Part shown: positions 24,201 to 32,900 of the stretch, piece after piece
How the letters are laid out: each line of letters starts with the position of its first letter
Numbering within the stretch: the first letter of the stretch is position 1
Source: Akkermansiaceae bacterium
Lineage (GTDB): Bacteria; Verrucomicrobiota; Verrucomicrobiia; Verrucomicrobiales; Akkermansiaceae
Assembly (NCBI GenBank): GCA_013001695.1
Contig: JABDMC010000317.1
Location: forward strand, 1 to 34,125
Direction of reading: 5' to 3'
Length of the DNA: 34,125 bases
Notes under the pieces: generated by a model
What the model was told of the DNA's origin: nothing
Database searches by the model: none
What the model saw: the letters and a program-made list of their open reading frames with translations, nothing else
Program-made: the position numbers and the translations under genes

Positions 24201-26340
24201 GTTCGAGCGGTGGACGCAGGACCAATACTACGAGACCGCGGCATTCTTCGCGCAGGTCAAGCTGGAGCCGGATGCCAAGAACAGCGGGAAGAGCCGGGTC
24301 GGCGGCACCGCCGTGGAGAAGGCGACCTTCCTCTACGAAATCGCGAAGGACATGCCGGAAGGCGAGATGACGCACGAGCGCACCGGGAAGGTGGCCCCGC
24401 CGGTCTTCCCCTACAAGGCGAACTACGAGAAGCCCGCGGAGATGCCGACCCGGAGGCAGGAGTTGGCGGCGTGGATGACCTCGGGCGACAACCGCTTCTT
24501 TGCGAAGAGCTACGCGAACCGGATCTGGGGGTACCTCCTCGGGACGGGCGTCATCGAGCCGCTCGACGACATCCGCGCCGGGAACCCGCCGAGCAACCCG
24601 GAGCTCCTCGAGTGGCTCACCACCGAGTTTATCGGGCACGACTTCGACGTGCGGCACCTCATCGGCACGATCTGCAAGTCGCGCACCTACCAGCTGTCGA
24701 TCGAGACGAACGAGTGGAACGCGGACGATGAGATCAACTTTTCGCACGCCAAGGCGCGGCGGTTGCCGGCGGAGGTCCTCTTCGACGCGGTCTACGCGGT
24801 GACCGGCACGACGCCGAAGATCCCCGGGGCGAAGCCGGGGACGCGGGCCCAGCAACTCGACGACGTGAAGACGGACCTCAAGAGCGGGTTCCTCGCGAAC
24901 CTCGGGCGCCCGGCCCGCGAGAGCGCCTGCGAGTGCGACCGGAGCAACGACGTCCAGCTCGGGGCCGTGATGGCGCTCCTCAGCGGGCCCACCGTGGCGG
25001 ACGCCATCGGCGACGAGGGGAATGCCATCGCGAAGCTCGTGGCGGCCACCCCGGACGACCGCGAGTTGATCGAGAAGATCTTCCTCCGCGTCCTGAGCCG
25101 CAAGCCGACCTCCGAACAAGTCGAGGCGGCGCTGGCGAACTGGGCCGGGATCGAGTCCGACCATCAACGCCTGCAGCAGGAACTCGCCGCGAAGGAGAAG
25201 GAGTGGATTCCGGTGCGGGACCAGCGCGAGGCCGCCCGGGCGGCGCGCCTCAAGGAGGCCAACGACGCCGTGGCGGCATACCAGCCCGCCCATGACAAGG
25301 AGCGGAAGCGCCTCGGGGCGGAGCGCGCCAAGCGCGAAGCGGCGGCAAAGGCGGCGGTCGAGGAGATCCGCGGGAAGCTTCCGGCGCTGGCGCGGGAGGC
25401 CGAGACGAAACTCACCGTGAACCGGCTCTGGACGCCCTGGCACCCGCTCGTTCCGGCGACCGCCACGGCATCCGACAAGTCGAAGGTCGAGATCCTGCCG
25501 GACGGATCGGTGCGCGGAGCGGGGAAGGCCCGGGCCCTCGACTACCTCCTGACGGGAGAGACCACCCTGCGCAACATCACCGGCATCATGATCGAGTCGG
25601 TCCCCGACGAGACGTTCCCGACGTTCGCGGCGGGCCTCAATCCCGACGGGAACTTCGTCGTCACGGAGGTGCAGGCGCGCTGGAAGTCGACGGCCGACCC
25701 GAAGACGGAGCACGCCCTGGCGTTCTCGGACGCGTGGGCGGATTTCAACCAGGAAGGCTTCGACGTGAAGGGAGCCATCGACGGGAAGGTCGACCGCGGG
25801 AACAAGGGGTGGGCGCTCTCCGGGGCGAACCTCCAGGTGCCGCACCGCGCCGCCTTCAAGCTGAAGGAGATCATGGCCGGCGACGCCGACGGGGCGACCC
25901 TCACGGTGGGCGTTCTCAGTCGTTACAACAACCAGTACCCGATCGGGCGGTTCCGCATCTGGGTGACGGACGCCAAGGACCCCTTGTCGCCCGGATTGCC
26001 CGCGGAGATCTCCGCCATCGTCTCCACCCTGCCGGACCGGCGGTCCGCCGCGCAGCGCGCCACCCTGCAGGAGTGGGTCGCCGCGAATGATGCCGAGTTC
26101 CAGAAACGGCGCGGCGAGTTGATCCGCGCCCGCGATCCGGTCGCCCCGGACCAGAAGATGGCCGCCCTGAAGGCCGCGGTCGTGAAGGCCGAGCGGCCCA
26201 TCATGATCGATCCGCGCGTCATCCGGATCCGCGAAGACCTCAAGATGAGCGCCGCGCAGCTGGAGAACCGGCGCCTGACCGCCGCCCAGGACCTGACGTG
26301 GGCCTTGATCAACAACCCCGCCTTCCTGTTTAATTACTAA
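21241..26340 (+). CDS. PSD1-type cytochrome c / WD40 / DUF1549 / DUF1553 protein
   Basis: A 1699-residue secreted multidomain protein of the planctomycete-type cytochrome family. Signal peptide about 1-20. PSCyt1 heme domain with CQGCH at residues 39-43. WD40 propeller (about 135-490) with blades such as YSPDGTLLAVAG, FSPDGTMLAVTG and FAPDGKTVAAAG. Ig-like segment (about 525-610). Second conserved cysteine motif CDAGTCH from residue 630. A further Ig-like segment (about 725-800). DUF1549 from about 820, containing CNKCH at 980-984. DUF1553 (about 1070-1290). A coiled-coil stretch (about 1300-1385) and a C-terminal beta-rich region follow. Family members accompany DUF1501 proteins and are thought to act in periplasmic electron transfer or glycan-related oxidation, but function is unproven. 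The fused propeller makes it longer than many homologues. Confidence 0.9.
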   Translation: MSILRRILPCAAVVASAMAADLEPVSYWNEIRPILQADCQGCHQPAKAKGDYILTDVAQLIAGGESGEAVVAGHPEESFLLDQVLPHDGEAEMPPDDEPLEPEEIELLRRWIAEGAKDDTPENARQKYDTEHPPQYAVPPVITSLDYSPDGTLLAVAGFHEVLLHKADGSGLVARLIGLAERIESVRFSPDGTMLAVTGGLPGRMGEVQVWDVAKRKLKTSVPVTFDTVYGASWSPDNKLVAFGCSDNSLRAITAAKGEQVLFMGGHNDWVLDTVFSVNGDHLVSVGRDMTTKLTEVATERLVDNVTSITPGALKGGIAAIARHPEKDEVLVGGSDGVPRIFRLHRQTARKIGDNANQIRIFDAMKGRIWSVDYSPDGKRIAAASSLDGSGTVNLYSADFDSAIPDDVKKIFGKASGQVKPEDTKRLADYWTSGVKLLATLEVPETPVFSVAFAPDGKTVAAAGADGTIRFIAVPGGEVTGTLVPVEVTARTAAGADRSGGRDRINLKRGKKAVPAGQAPRAGDIAGLTVTPATLAFHAPTEYAQILVTAKLRSGATADVTRDVQWQPAGGLVKVSARGLAQPVSDGDGEIVVKLAGQSARIPVAVLGTGRKFVPDYVRDVKPVISRLGCDAGTCHGSKDGKNGFKLSLRGYDPLFDVRAFSDDLAARRVNYASPDDSLMLLKATGAVPHEGKQITEPGSEYYEVLRAWIANGAKLGDPAPVVRSIEVFPRNPVIQEVGGQQQIRVVATYKDGTKRDVTREAYVESGNIEVARHDDFGLLTTLRRGEAPVLARYEGAYAATTVTVMGDRSGFSWEDPPAFGEIDRIVAKKWKRMKIRPSGLCSDEEFLRRVHLDLTGLPPSPEEVASFLADARPAREKRDAVVEALIGSPAFVDHWTNKWADMLMVNSKFLGKEGAAAFRAWIRGQVEQNTPYDQLVYSILTATGSNKDNPAASYYKIHRTPDMLMENTTHLFLATRFNCNKCHDHPFERWTQDQYYETAAFFAQVKLEPDAKNSGKSRVGGTAVEKATFLYEIAKDMPEGEMTHERTGKVAPPVFPYKANYEKPAEMPTRRQELAAWMTSGDNRFFAKSYANRIWGYLLGTGVIEPLDDIRAGNPPSNPELLEWLTTEFIGHDFDVRHLIGTICKSRTYQLSIETNEWNADDEINFSHAKARRLPAEVLFDAVYAVTGTTPKIPGAKPGTRAQQLDDVKTDLKSGFLANLGRPARESACECDRSNDVQLGAVMALLSGPTVADAIGDEGNAIAKLVAATPDDRELIEKIFLRVLSRKPTSEQVEAALANWAGIESDHQRLQQELAAKEKEWIPVRDQREAARAARLKEANDAVAAYQPAHDKERKRLGAERAKREAAAKAAVEEIRGKLPALAREAETKLTVNRLWTPWHPLVPATATASDKSKVEILPDGSVRGAGKARALDYLLTGETTLRNITGIMIESVPDETFPTFAAGLNPDGNFVVTEVQARWKSTADPKTEHALAFSDAWADFNQEGFDVKGAIDGKVDRGNKGWALSGANLQVPHRAAFKLKEIMAGDADGATLTVGVLSRYNNQYPIGRFRIWVTDAKDPLSPGLPAEISAIVSTLPDRRSAAQRATLQEWVAANDAEFQKRRGELIRARDPVAPDQKMAALKAAVVKAERPIMIDPRVIRIREDLKMSAAQLENRRLTAAQDLTWALINNPAFLFNY

Positions 26341-26364
26341 CCAACGACCCGAAAGGAGCCAGCC

Positions 26365-27834
26365 ATGTTCAGATTCAGAGGAGCGAAAGGGCGCGATTTG
26401 TGCGACCCGCATTTGGGATTCACCCGCCGCGATTTCCTGCGGGTCGGCGGAGCCGGGATGATGGGGATGACCCTCAACAACCTCATGGCCGGGGAGGACG
26501 CGAGCGCCGGGAGCGCCCACGCCGGAAGCCCGGGGTGGGGGAAGGCCAAGAACATCATCATGATCTACCTGCAGGGCGGGCCGAGCCACCTCGACCTGTG
26601 GGACCCGAAGGAGAACCTCCCGGACAAGATCCGGAGCGAATTCAAGTCCATCCCGACGAAGATCCCCGGGGTGCACTTCACCGAGATCCTGCCGAAGCTC
26701 GCCAAGGTGAACGACAAGTTCACCATGATCCGCTCGATGAGCTACACCCCGAACGGCCTCTTCAACCACACCGCCGCGATCTACCAGATCATGACCGGCT
26801 ACACGACCGACAAGGTGAGCCCCTCCGGCCAGCTCGAGCCGCCGTCGCCGAAGGATTTCCCGAATTTCGGCTCGAACATCATCCGCCTGAAGCCGACCGA
26901 AGAGCCCATGCTGCCCTTCGTGATGCTCCCGCGGCCGCTGCAGGAGAGCAACGTCGTGGGCAAGGGCGGGAGCGCCGGCTTCCTCGGCAAGGCCTACGAT
27001 CCCTACACGCTCTACCCGGCCGGGGACGACATGAAGATGGACAAGATGGACGGCATCAAGGTCGATGACCTCCAGCTGCGCCCCGAGGTGTTCTCGGTGC
27101 GTCTCCGGCGCCGCGCCAAGCTGCGCGAGGCCATCGAGGCGCAGATGCCCGTGGTCGAGAAGGCCGTCGAAAAGCACAACCTCGACGGCTACTACGACCA
27201 GGCCCTGAACCTCATCGTGTCCGGGCGGGCCCGGGAAGCGTTCGACCTCGACGCCGAGAGCGACGCCATGCGCGACCGCTACGGGCGCAACACCTTCGGG
27301 CAGAGCTGCCTCCTGGCCCGCCGCCTCGTGGAGGCCGGAACGCGCGTCGTGGAGGTCATCTGGCCGAAGGTCGCCAACTCGGACAACCACTCATGGGACC
27401 ACCACGTCGGTCTCACGAAGCGCATGAAGGACCAGTCGGGGCCGATGCTCGACGACGGTCTCTCGGCGCTCTTCGAGGACCTCGACCAGCGCGGCATGCT
27501 GGACGAGACGCTGGTGGTCGCCATCGGCGAGTTCGGGCGCAGCCCCGAGAAGGGCGTCAGCACCTCCGGCAACAACAACAGCGCGGACGGCCGTGACCAC
27601 TGGCCGTACTGCTATACCTCCGTGATCGGCGGGGCCGGCATCAAGCGCGGCTACGTCCACGGGAAGTCGGACAAGACCGGCTCGGCGCCGCTGGAACTGC
27701 CGGTGCATCCCATGGAGATCCTTGCCACCATCTACCACAGCGTCGGCATCGACCCCGAGACCATCGTCTACAACCACCTCAACCAACCGCGCGAACTGGT
27801 GAAGGCCCAGGCGGTGGAGAAGCTGTTCGCGTGA
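26365..27834 (+). CDS. Tat-exported DUF1501 protein
   Basis: A 489-residue protein of the sulfatase/alkaline-phosphatase-like DUF1501 family. A twin-arginine signal is visible at residues 21-28 (RRDFLRVG) followed by a short hydrophobic stretch, implying export after folding. The body includes [19 protein letters not shown]-type sequence ([16 protein letters not shown]), [24 protein letters not shown] and [12 protein letters not shown], all typical of DUF1501. AAGGAG lies nine bases before the ATG and the gap to the PSD1 gene is 24 bp, so the two form an operon. Paired PSD1-DUF1501 genes recur many times in planctomycete and verrucomicrobial genomes; their shared role is not established. Confidence 0.92.
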   Translation: MFRFRGAKGRDLCDPHLGFTRRDFLRVGGAGMMGMTLNNLMAGEDASAGSAHAGSPGWGKAKNIIMIYLQGGPSHLDLWDPKENLPDKIRSEFKSIPTKIPGVHFTEILPKLAKVNDKFTMIRSMSYTPNGLFNHTAAIYQIMTGYTTDKVSPSGQLEPPSPKDFPNFGSNIIRLKPTEEPMLPFVMLPRPLQESNVVGKGGSAGFLGKAYDPYTLYPAGDDMKMDKMDGIKVDDLQLRPEVFSVRLRRRAKLREAIEAQMPVVEKAVEKHNLDGYYDQALNLIVSGRAREAFDLDAESDAMRDRYGRNTFGQSCLLARRLVEAGTRVVEVIWPKVANSDNHSWDHHVGLTKRMKDQSGPMLDDGLSALFEDLDQRGMLDETLVVAIGEFGRSPEKGVSTSGNNNSADGRDHWPYCYTSVIGGAGIKRGYVHGKSDKTGSAPLELPVHPMEILATIYHSVGIDPETIVYNHLNQPRELVKAQAVEKLFA

Positions 27835-27855
27835 CGGGATCGGGGGGCGTCGCGC

Positions 27856-28638
27856 TCAGGGCGTCACCGGGAACGTGATCCCGTGGTAGTCGATCCGGCC
27901 CGATTTCGGGTTGGTGCTGAAGACGCAGATCTCGCGGCGGGTCGGGCTGAGGAGCACCGTGGAGGCGCCGAGGAGATGCCACTTCTCCCGGTTCGGCCGG
28001 CGGTAGCGGTAGCTGATCGGAACGCTGACCGGCTTGCGGTCCTCGAGGACGAGGAACAACTCGGCGCCGGCGGGCTTGATGTCGAGCCGGGCGTCGCCCA
28101 TCTCGACCGCGACGTCCATCTTGGTCTGGTTGATGAACAGGTAGGCGCCGCGCTTGAAGTCGACGAGATCGTGAACGGTCGCGACGACGAGCGGGTCCGC
28201 GTCGTCCGCGGCGGGTTCGAGGATGATGAGCGCCTGTCGCGCCCGCTCGGGAATGCTCACCTCGGCGAGCGTCTCGAAGGCGGGTTCCCCGTCGGGCGGG
28301 ACGGCATCGTCGGCCCGCTTCACGATGCGCAGCACGCCGTCGGCCGGCACCTTGACCGGCAGGCTGGCGGACCGCCGGGGGAGGACGACCTCGAGCACTT
28401 CTTTCCCGGCCTGCACGAGGATCGGGTTTCCGAGTCCATCCGGAACGGAGGTGGCCGCGAACCAGGCGAAGCGCCCGCGCTCGGCGCGGGTCGCGTCCAA
28501 CAAGTCCCGGTGCCTGGTGGCCCCGGATGCGGGCGGCGCCACGGCGAGAACCAGCAAGAGGCCAAGGAGGGCGGCCCACGCCGGACGCCCGGCACGCGGC
28601 GGGCGGGCAACGGGATCAGGGGCGCAAGGCGTTTTCAT
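27856..28638 (-). CDS. Secreted protein of unknown function
   Basis: A 260-residue protein with an N-terminal signal (RPAWAALLGLLLVLAVAPPASGA) preceded by a basic stretch; the start at 28638 (MKTPCAPDP) is chosen for this. The mature part is mixed alpha/beta, with no motif recognised. It includes FAWFAATSVPDGLGNPILVQAG and a C-terminal HLLGASTVLLSPTRREICVFSTNPKSG. No catalytic or metal-binding pattern stands out. It converges on the DUF1501 gene with a 21-bp gap. Function unknown. Confidence 0.7.
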   Translation of the reverse strand: MKTPCAPDPVARPPRAGRPAWAALLGLLLVLAVAPPASGATRHRDLLDATRAERGRFAWFAATSVPDGLGNPILVQAGKEVLEVVLPRRSASLPVKVPADGVLRIVKRADDAVPPDGEPAFETLAEVSIPERARQALIILEPAADDADPLVVATVHDLVDFKRGAYLFINQTKMDVAVEMGDARLDIKPAGAELFLVLEDRKPVSVPISYRYRRPNREKWHLLGASTVLLSPTRREICVFSTNPKSGRIDYHGITFPVTP

Positions 28639-28808
28639 CGGCACGGGAACGGTGATCAAACCACAGCCCCGCGTGCGCCAGCCAGCCCAAAGAAGCTGAG
28701 TGCGACCCAAAGCCAGGCCCGGCCACCCGCCGGAATCCCATTCTGATGCCCCGGCCTTCCGGCGGCGGGGGATGCAGACTCCGGACTGTGGGGCGGATCG
28801 GCCGGCCC

Positions 28809-29054
28809 TCAGCCTTTCATCTGGGCCTTGCGCTCGGCTTCGAGCTCGGCCTCGAACTCGGCCTCGATCCGCGCTTGCTTCTCGGCCTCGCTCTTCTTGG
28901 CGGCCTCCGCGGCCTCGGCCTCTTCGGCGGCGAGCAATTCGGCCTCCCGGGCCGCGGCCTTTTCCGCTTTCGCGGCCTCGCGAGCCATGCGCTTGTCCAA
29001 CTTCCTCTGTTCGCGCTCCCGGCGCTTGTAGTCTTTGCTCGGTGTGACGGCCAT
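28809..29054 (-). CDS. Small highly charged coiled-coil protein, hypothetical
   Basis: An 81-residue protein made almost wholly of Ala, Glu, Lys and Arg after a short N-terminus MAVTPSKDYKRRE, with predicted continuous helix or coiled coil (EAEKQARIEAEFEAELEAERKAQMKG at the end, in pieces). A ribosome binding site-like AAGGGA lies upstream of the ATG at 29054, supporting this start over longer ones. It is 170 bp upstream of the secreted protein gene on the same strand. The composition is of low complexity, so homology searches would be unreliable; function is unknown. Confidence 0.6.
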   Translation of the reverse strand: MAVTPSKDYKRREREQRKLDKRMAREAAKAEKAAAREAELLAAEEAEAAEAAKKSEAEKQARIEAEFEAELEAERKAQMKG

Positions 29055-29526
29055 TGGTAAGTCCCTTATTCCTGGGTTGATCGCGGGACAGGCTCTCCTG
29101 TCCCGCTCCGGAGACCACGCCGGCCTCTGCGCGGCGCAATACATCCCCCCGCCGGGTTGATGCAACAGAAATCCAAAGCAAATGACCGGACGAGGGCCGG
29201 GATCACCGGTCACGAAGTGAACAAAATCGGGCCGGATGGCCCCTCATTCCGGATGCCCGATCCCGCCCCGCCCGGGCCGGGGGCATGGGAAAAAGTGGCG
29301 CTTCGTGCCGGACGATCGTCGATTTGCGGGGGGGATAACCGCGCCAGCGGCCGCCCGTCCTCCCAGCATGCCATCTCGAACCTTGGGCGCGGAGAATCCC
29401 ATATCGAACCAGGGTTTCGGCGATGGAGGGGTCCGGATCGCTCGATGAACCATCCAGCGGACTTCTTCATCGGGTGTTCCCTGCTCGATGTTCGGCATCC
29501 GGCAATCGCGCTCAAGGGTGCGTGAA

Positions 29527-29702
29527 CACGTGCCCTTCATGACGCACTCGAATGGCACCTGGATCAGCCTGCGCTTCGTAGCGGAAGGCTTGCGCCTTCC
29601 GGCCACCAAGCCCTTCTGCGATACTTGAAGGCTGCGGTGTTCGGCACGGGCAACCGTGCCGCTACCATCGACAATCCGGCCCAATCACGTGCCCTTCATG
29701 AC
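29527..29702. repeat. 17-bp direct repeat flanking the REP-like pair
   Basis: CACGTGCCCTTCATGAC occurs at 29527-29543 and again at 29686-29702 in the same orientation, bracketing the two GTAG-headed hairpins. It may be part of a larger composite repeat unit or a duplicated target. Confidence 0.65.
29578..29665. repeat. REP/BIME-like inverted hairpin pair
   Basis: Left unit: GTAG (29578-29581) followed by an 8-bp stem CGGAAGGC, loop TTGC, GCCTTCCG (29582-29601). Right unit, on the opposite strand: GTAG (complement of CTAC at 29662-29665) followed by CGGCACGG, loop TTGC, CCGTGCCG (29642-29661). Both have the same head, stem length, first three stem bases and loop; the other stem bases differ in compensating pairs. 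Two REP elements in inverted orientation form a BIME. GTAG heads are the mark of REPs processed by RAYT transposases; no RAYT gene lies in this window. Confidence 0.75.
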
Positions 29703-29917
29703 TCAACCGGATTCGTCCTCCGCAAAAAAGGCCTGACCCCGCTTCACTCCCCGACAACACCCGCCCCCGGATCGATTTCCAATGAAGGTCTCTTCTTGAC
29801 ATCCCGCCGCATCTCATCTGCGCTGTCTGATTTGTGACAAGAGCGTGGGGACGCCGATTGAGGATCCACCCCTTTTCGCCGCCGATTCAGAACGCAACTC
29901 CCGATTTCATCCCGACC

Positions 29918-29923
29918 AGGAGG
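29918..29923 (+). promoter_or_regulatory. Ribosome binding site of the subtilase gene
   Basis: A full AGGAGG lies seven bases before the ATG at 29931. It fixes the start and is stronger than the sites in front of most other genes here. Confidence 0.85.
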
Positions 29924-29930
29924 CAATCAA

Positions 29931-32900
29931 ATGAAGCCCCGTATAACGCCCCTGTTCCTTTGTGTGGTGCTGTCCCTGGGCGGCCTTCTTCCGAACGTCG
30001 GCGCGGCGGGGGATTCTGACTTCGATGCCCGCGAGGTTTTCAAGAACCAGAACGCCGAAGTCATTGAGCTAAGAGAATCGCCGCTGCCTGCCCGGGCCAT
30101 GGCCCGGATGAGGGCAGGCGCGGGAAAGAAACTGGTCCGCAGGCACGCGGTCGCAAAGGTCGGGGGTCGATATCCCCACATCCGGGCGGAAGAAATCGTC
30201 GAGAGGGACCTGTCCGGGACAGCGCCGGATGCCGTCCGTCAACGCAGACTCATGGTGGCGGACCATGTGATTGTCCGAATCGGAAAAGGGGCCAATGAGA
30301 AGAGGCTGCGGGCCATCGCAAGGCGTTTCAACGGAGCCATCAGGAAGAAGCTCCTGGGCGACGGCCTGTATCTCGTTGCGTGTCCGGCTCATGGTGTCGA
30401 TGACGTTCCCAATGCGCTTTCCGCGCTCAGGGCTGCGGGTCCGGATATTGAACACGCCACGCCGGACTACATCGTTCGGACCCACGAGACATTCCCTGAC
30501 GATCCCGACCTGGCACTGCTTTATGGCCTGCATAACACCGGCCAGAACGGTGGCGCGGTCGATGCGGACATTGATGCGCCCGAGGCGTGGGACCTGACCA
30601 CGGGCGGCGGCATCGTTGTCGGGGTGATCGACACGGGAGTCGAGTATACCCACGAGGACCTTGCCGCGAACATGTGGATTAATCCGGGCGAAATCCCCGG
30701 CGACAACATAGACAACGACGGCAACGGGTTCGTCGATGACATCCATGGGTGGGATTTCCTGAATGAAGACAACGATCCCATGGACGACAACAGTCACGGG
30801 ACGCATTGTGCGGGCACGATCGCCGGTGTGGGGAACAATGGGATTGGCGTCGTCGGCGTCAACTGGAACGCCAAGATCATGGCGTTGAAGTTCCTTGGCG
30901 CGGGCGGGAGCGGCCCCATTTCGGCGGGCATCGAATGCCAGAACTACGCGAACATGATGCGCCGGGATTACGGCGTCAATATCCGGCTGACGAGCAACAG
31001 CTGGGGCGGGGGCGGATTCAGCCAGGACATGCATGACTCCATCGAGGCCGCCAAGGCGGAGGACATCCTCTTCATCGCGGCTGCCGGAAATGATTTCACG
31101 GACAATGACATCACGCCGCACTATCCATCGAGCTACGCCAATGACAACATCATCGCGGTCGCGGCCACGGATCGAGACGACAGCAAGGCGTCCTTTTCCA
31201 ACTGGGGCTTGACGAGCGTCGACATCGGCGCACCTGGCGTTTCCATCCGGAGCACGGTTCTTGACGATGGCTATGGCAGCAAGAGCGGGACATCCATGGC
31301 CACCCCTCATGTTGCGGGCGCGGCAGCCCTGGTATTGAGCCTTGGCCCGTTCGAGAACTATTCCAGCGTCAAGACGGCCATCATGCTGGGCGGGGACGCC
31401 GTCGCTTCGATGCAGGGGACGACGGTATCGGGGAATCGGCTGAATGTCTTCGGGGCCATCGGCAGGTTGGGAATGCAGGTTCGCGGCAGCGACCCCGCAA
31501 ACAACTCCATCGTGACTTCCCCGCCGCTGGACTTTGTCGTGAGCTTCACCAGCGACTTCGATCCGGCCAGCGTGGATACATCCGACATCCTGGTCAACGG
31601 ACTTGCTCCCGACATTGCCACCACGACCGATGGCAACACGGTCACCTACAGCTTCCATGCGAGCCCCGTGGCGGTCGAGGGGCCCCAGAGTCTGTCGGTC
31701 CTGGCGAACTCGGTCACCCGCCTGTCGGACGGAGAGGGTGTCGGGGCGTTCACCGCGGACTTCAGGTATGACATCGTCAGGCTCGCGGTGGTGTCCACCA
31801 CTCCCGCCGACGGGAGCACCGCCACGATCCCCGTGACGGCTTTCCAGGTCGATTTCAACGAACCTCTCGATGCGTCGACCGTGGATATTGGCGACCTGTC
31901 CCTGGCGCAGGGCACCGTGACCGGCTTCAACCTCGTTGATGCCGATACGGTCGAGTATTTCGTGTCCGGCATCACGGACGAAGGCATCCTGGCATGTTCC
32001 CTGGGGGCGGGGAACATCACGGATGTCTTCGGGAACCCGTGCCTGGGTCATTCGTGGAACATCAATGTCGATGCGACGACGCAGGTTGGCCCGGAGTCCT
32101 TTCTCGGCATCAGCCCCCTGGGGAGCTTGATCTACAAGGGGTCCGATCGCGGGTTCATTGCCCCCGCCGCGGACACGGACGAATTCACCTTTGACCTTGA
32201 TGGAAATCAGACCATCGCGATTCGGGTCAATCCGGAATCGACCCTGCAGGCGTCCATCGTGCTGAGAGATCCGGCCGATACCCTGATTGGTTCCGCGACG
32301 TCTGCGAGCGCCGGAGGCGCCGCCATTGTGCAGCCGGTCAGTGCCGCTCAGCCGGGCACCTACAAGGTCACGATCGGAGAGCTTGGCGGGACGACGGGGG
32401 GATACGAGTTCACGGTCCTGCTGAACGCCTTCCTGGAGGAAGAGGATGAAGGCGGTGCGCAGAACAATGTCCGGGGACAAGCGGAGAATATCGACGCGAG
32501 TTTCCTGGACCTGGGGGCCGGGGGAGCGGACCGGGCCGCCGTTCTCGGCACCATTGCATCGACATCCAACGTCCTGCTTGCAGCGGAGGGCTTTGAAGGC
32601 GGCGCCCTTGGCCCTCAATGGTCGATCTGGTCTTCGGATGCCAGCGGGCGCATTCGGGTCACGGGCGAACATGGCGCAGCAGAGGGCAGCATGGCTCTCC
32701 TGATGGACAGGTCGCCTGCAGGAGACATGACGGGAAATGATGCGACCTGGACGATCGATGCCTCCGGCCTGAACCAACTGACCCTGGAGTTCATGCACGC
32801 TTCCTGGTTCGACCAGACGCAGATTTCACCGGGCAGGCACTTTTCGGGGCATCTCTCCGTGGATGGCATCGCGATCGGAGACGACGGCCAGAACTGGCGG

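Larger units (their letters stand above)
29055..29930. other. 876-bp gene-free region before the subtilase
   Basis: No convincing gene is seen. The region is less GC-rich than the genes to its left. It holds an inverted pair of GTAG-headed hairpins (29578-29665, listed separately) and a 17-bp direct repeat CACGTGCCCTTCATGAC at 29527-29543 and 29686-29702. A TTGACA at 29796-29801 could be a -35 element for the subtilase gene but has no good -10. Short frames of about 100 codons on both strands overlap each other and resemble no known protein; they could be chance or gene remnants. Confidence 0.5.

Noticed and set aside
22162-27390. A very long open frame on the minus strand opposite the PSD1 and DUF1501 genes
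   Set aside because: It is the GC-rich antisense frame of two clearly recognisable plus-strand genes; its translation is low-complexity Arg/Gly/Val/Asp sequence without any family resemblance.
29157-29525. Overlapping 100-120-codon frames on both strands in the gene-free region
   Set aside because: They overlap in opposite directions, lack ribosome binding sites, and have compositions typical of chance frames; neither is supported as a gene.
30069-32798. A 909-codon minus-strand open frame opposite the subtilase
   Set aside because: The plus-strand frame has a full Asp/His/Ser triad, a signal peptide and an AGGAGG site; the antisense translation resembles nothing.
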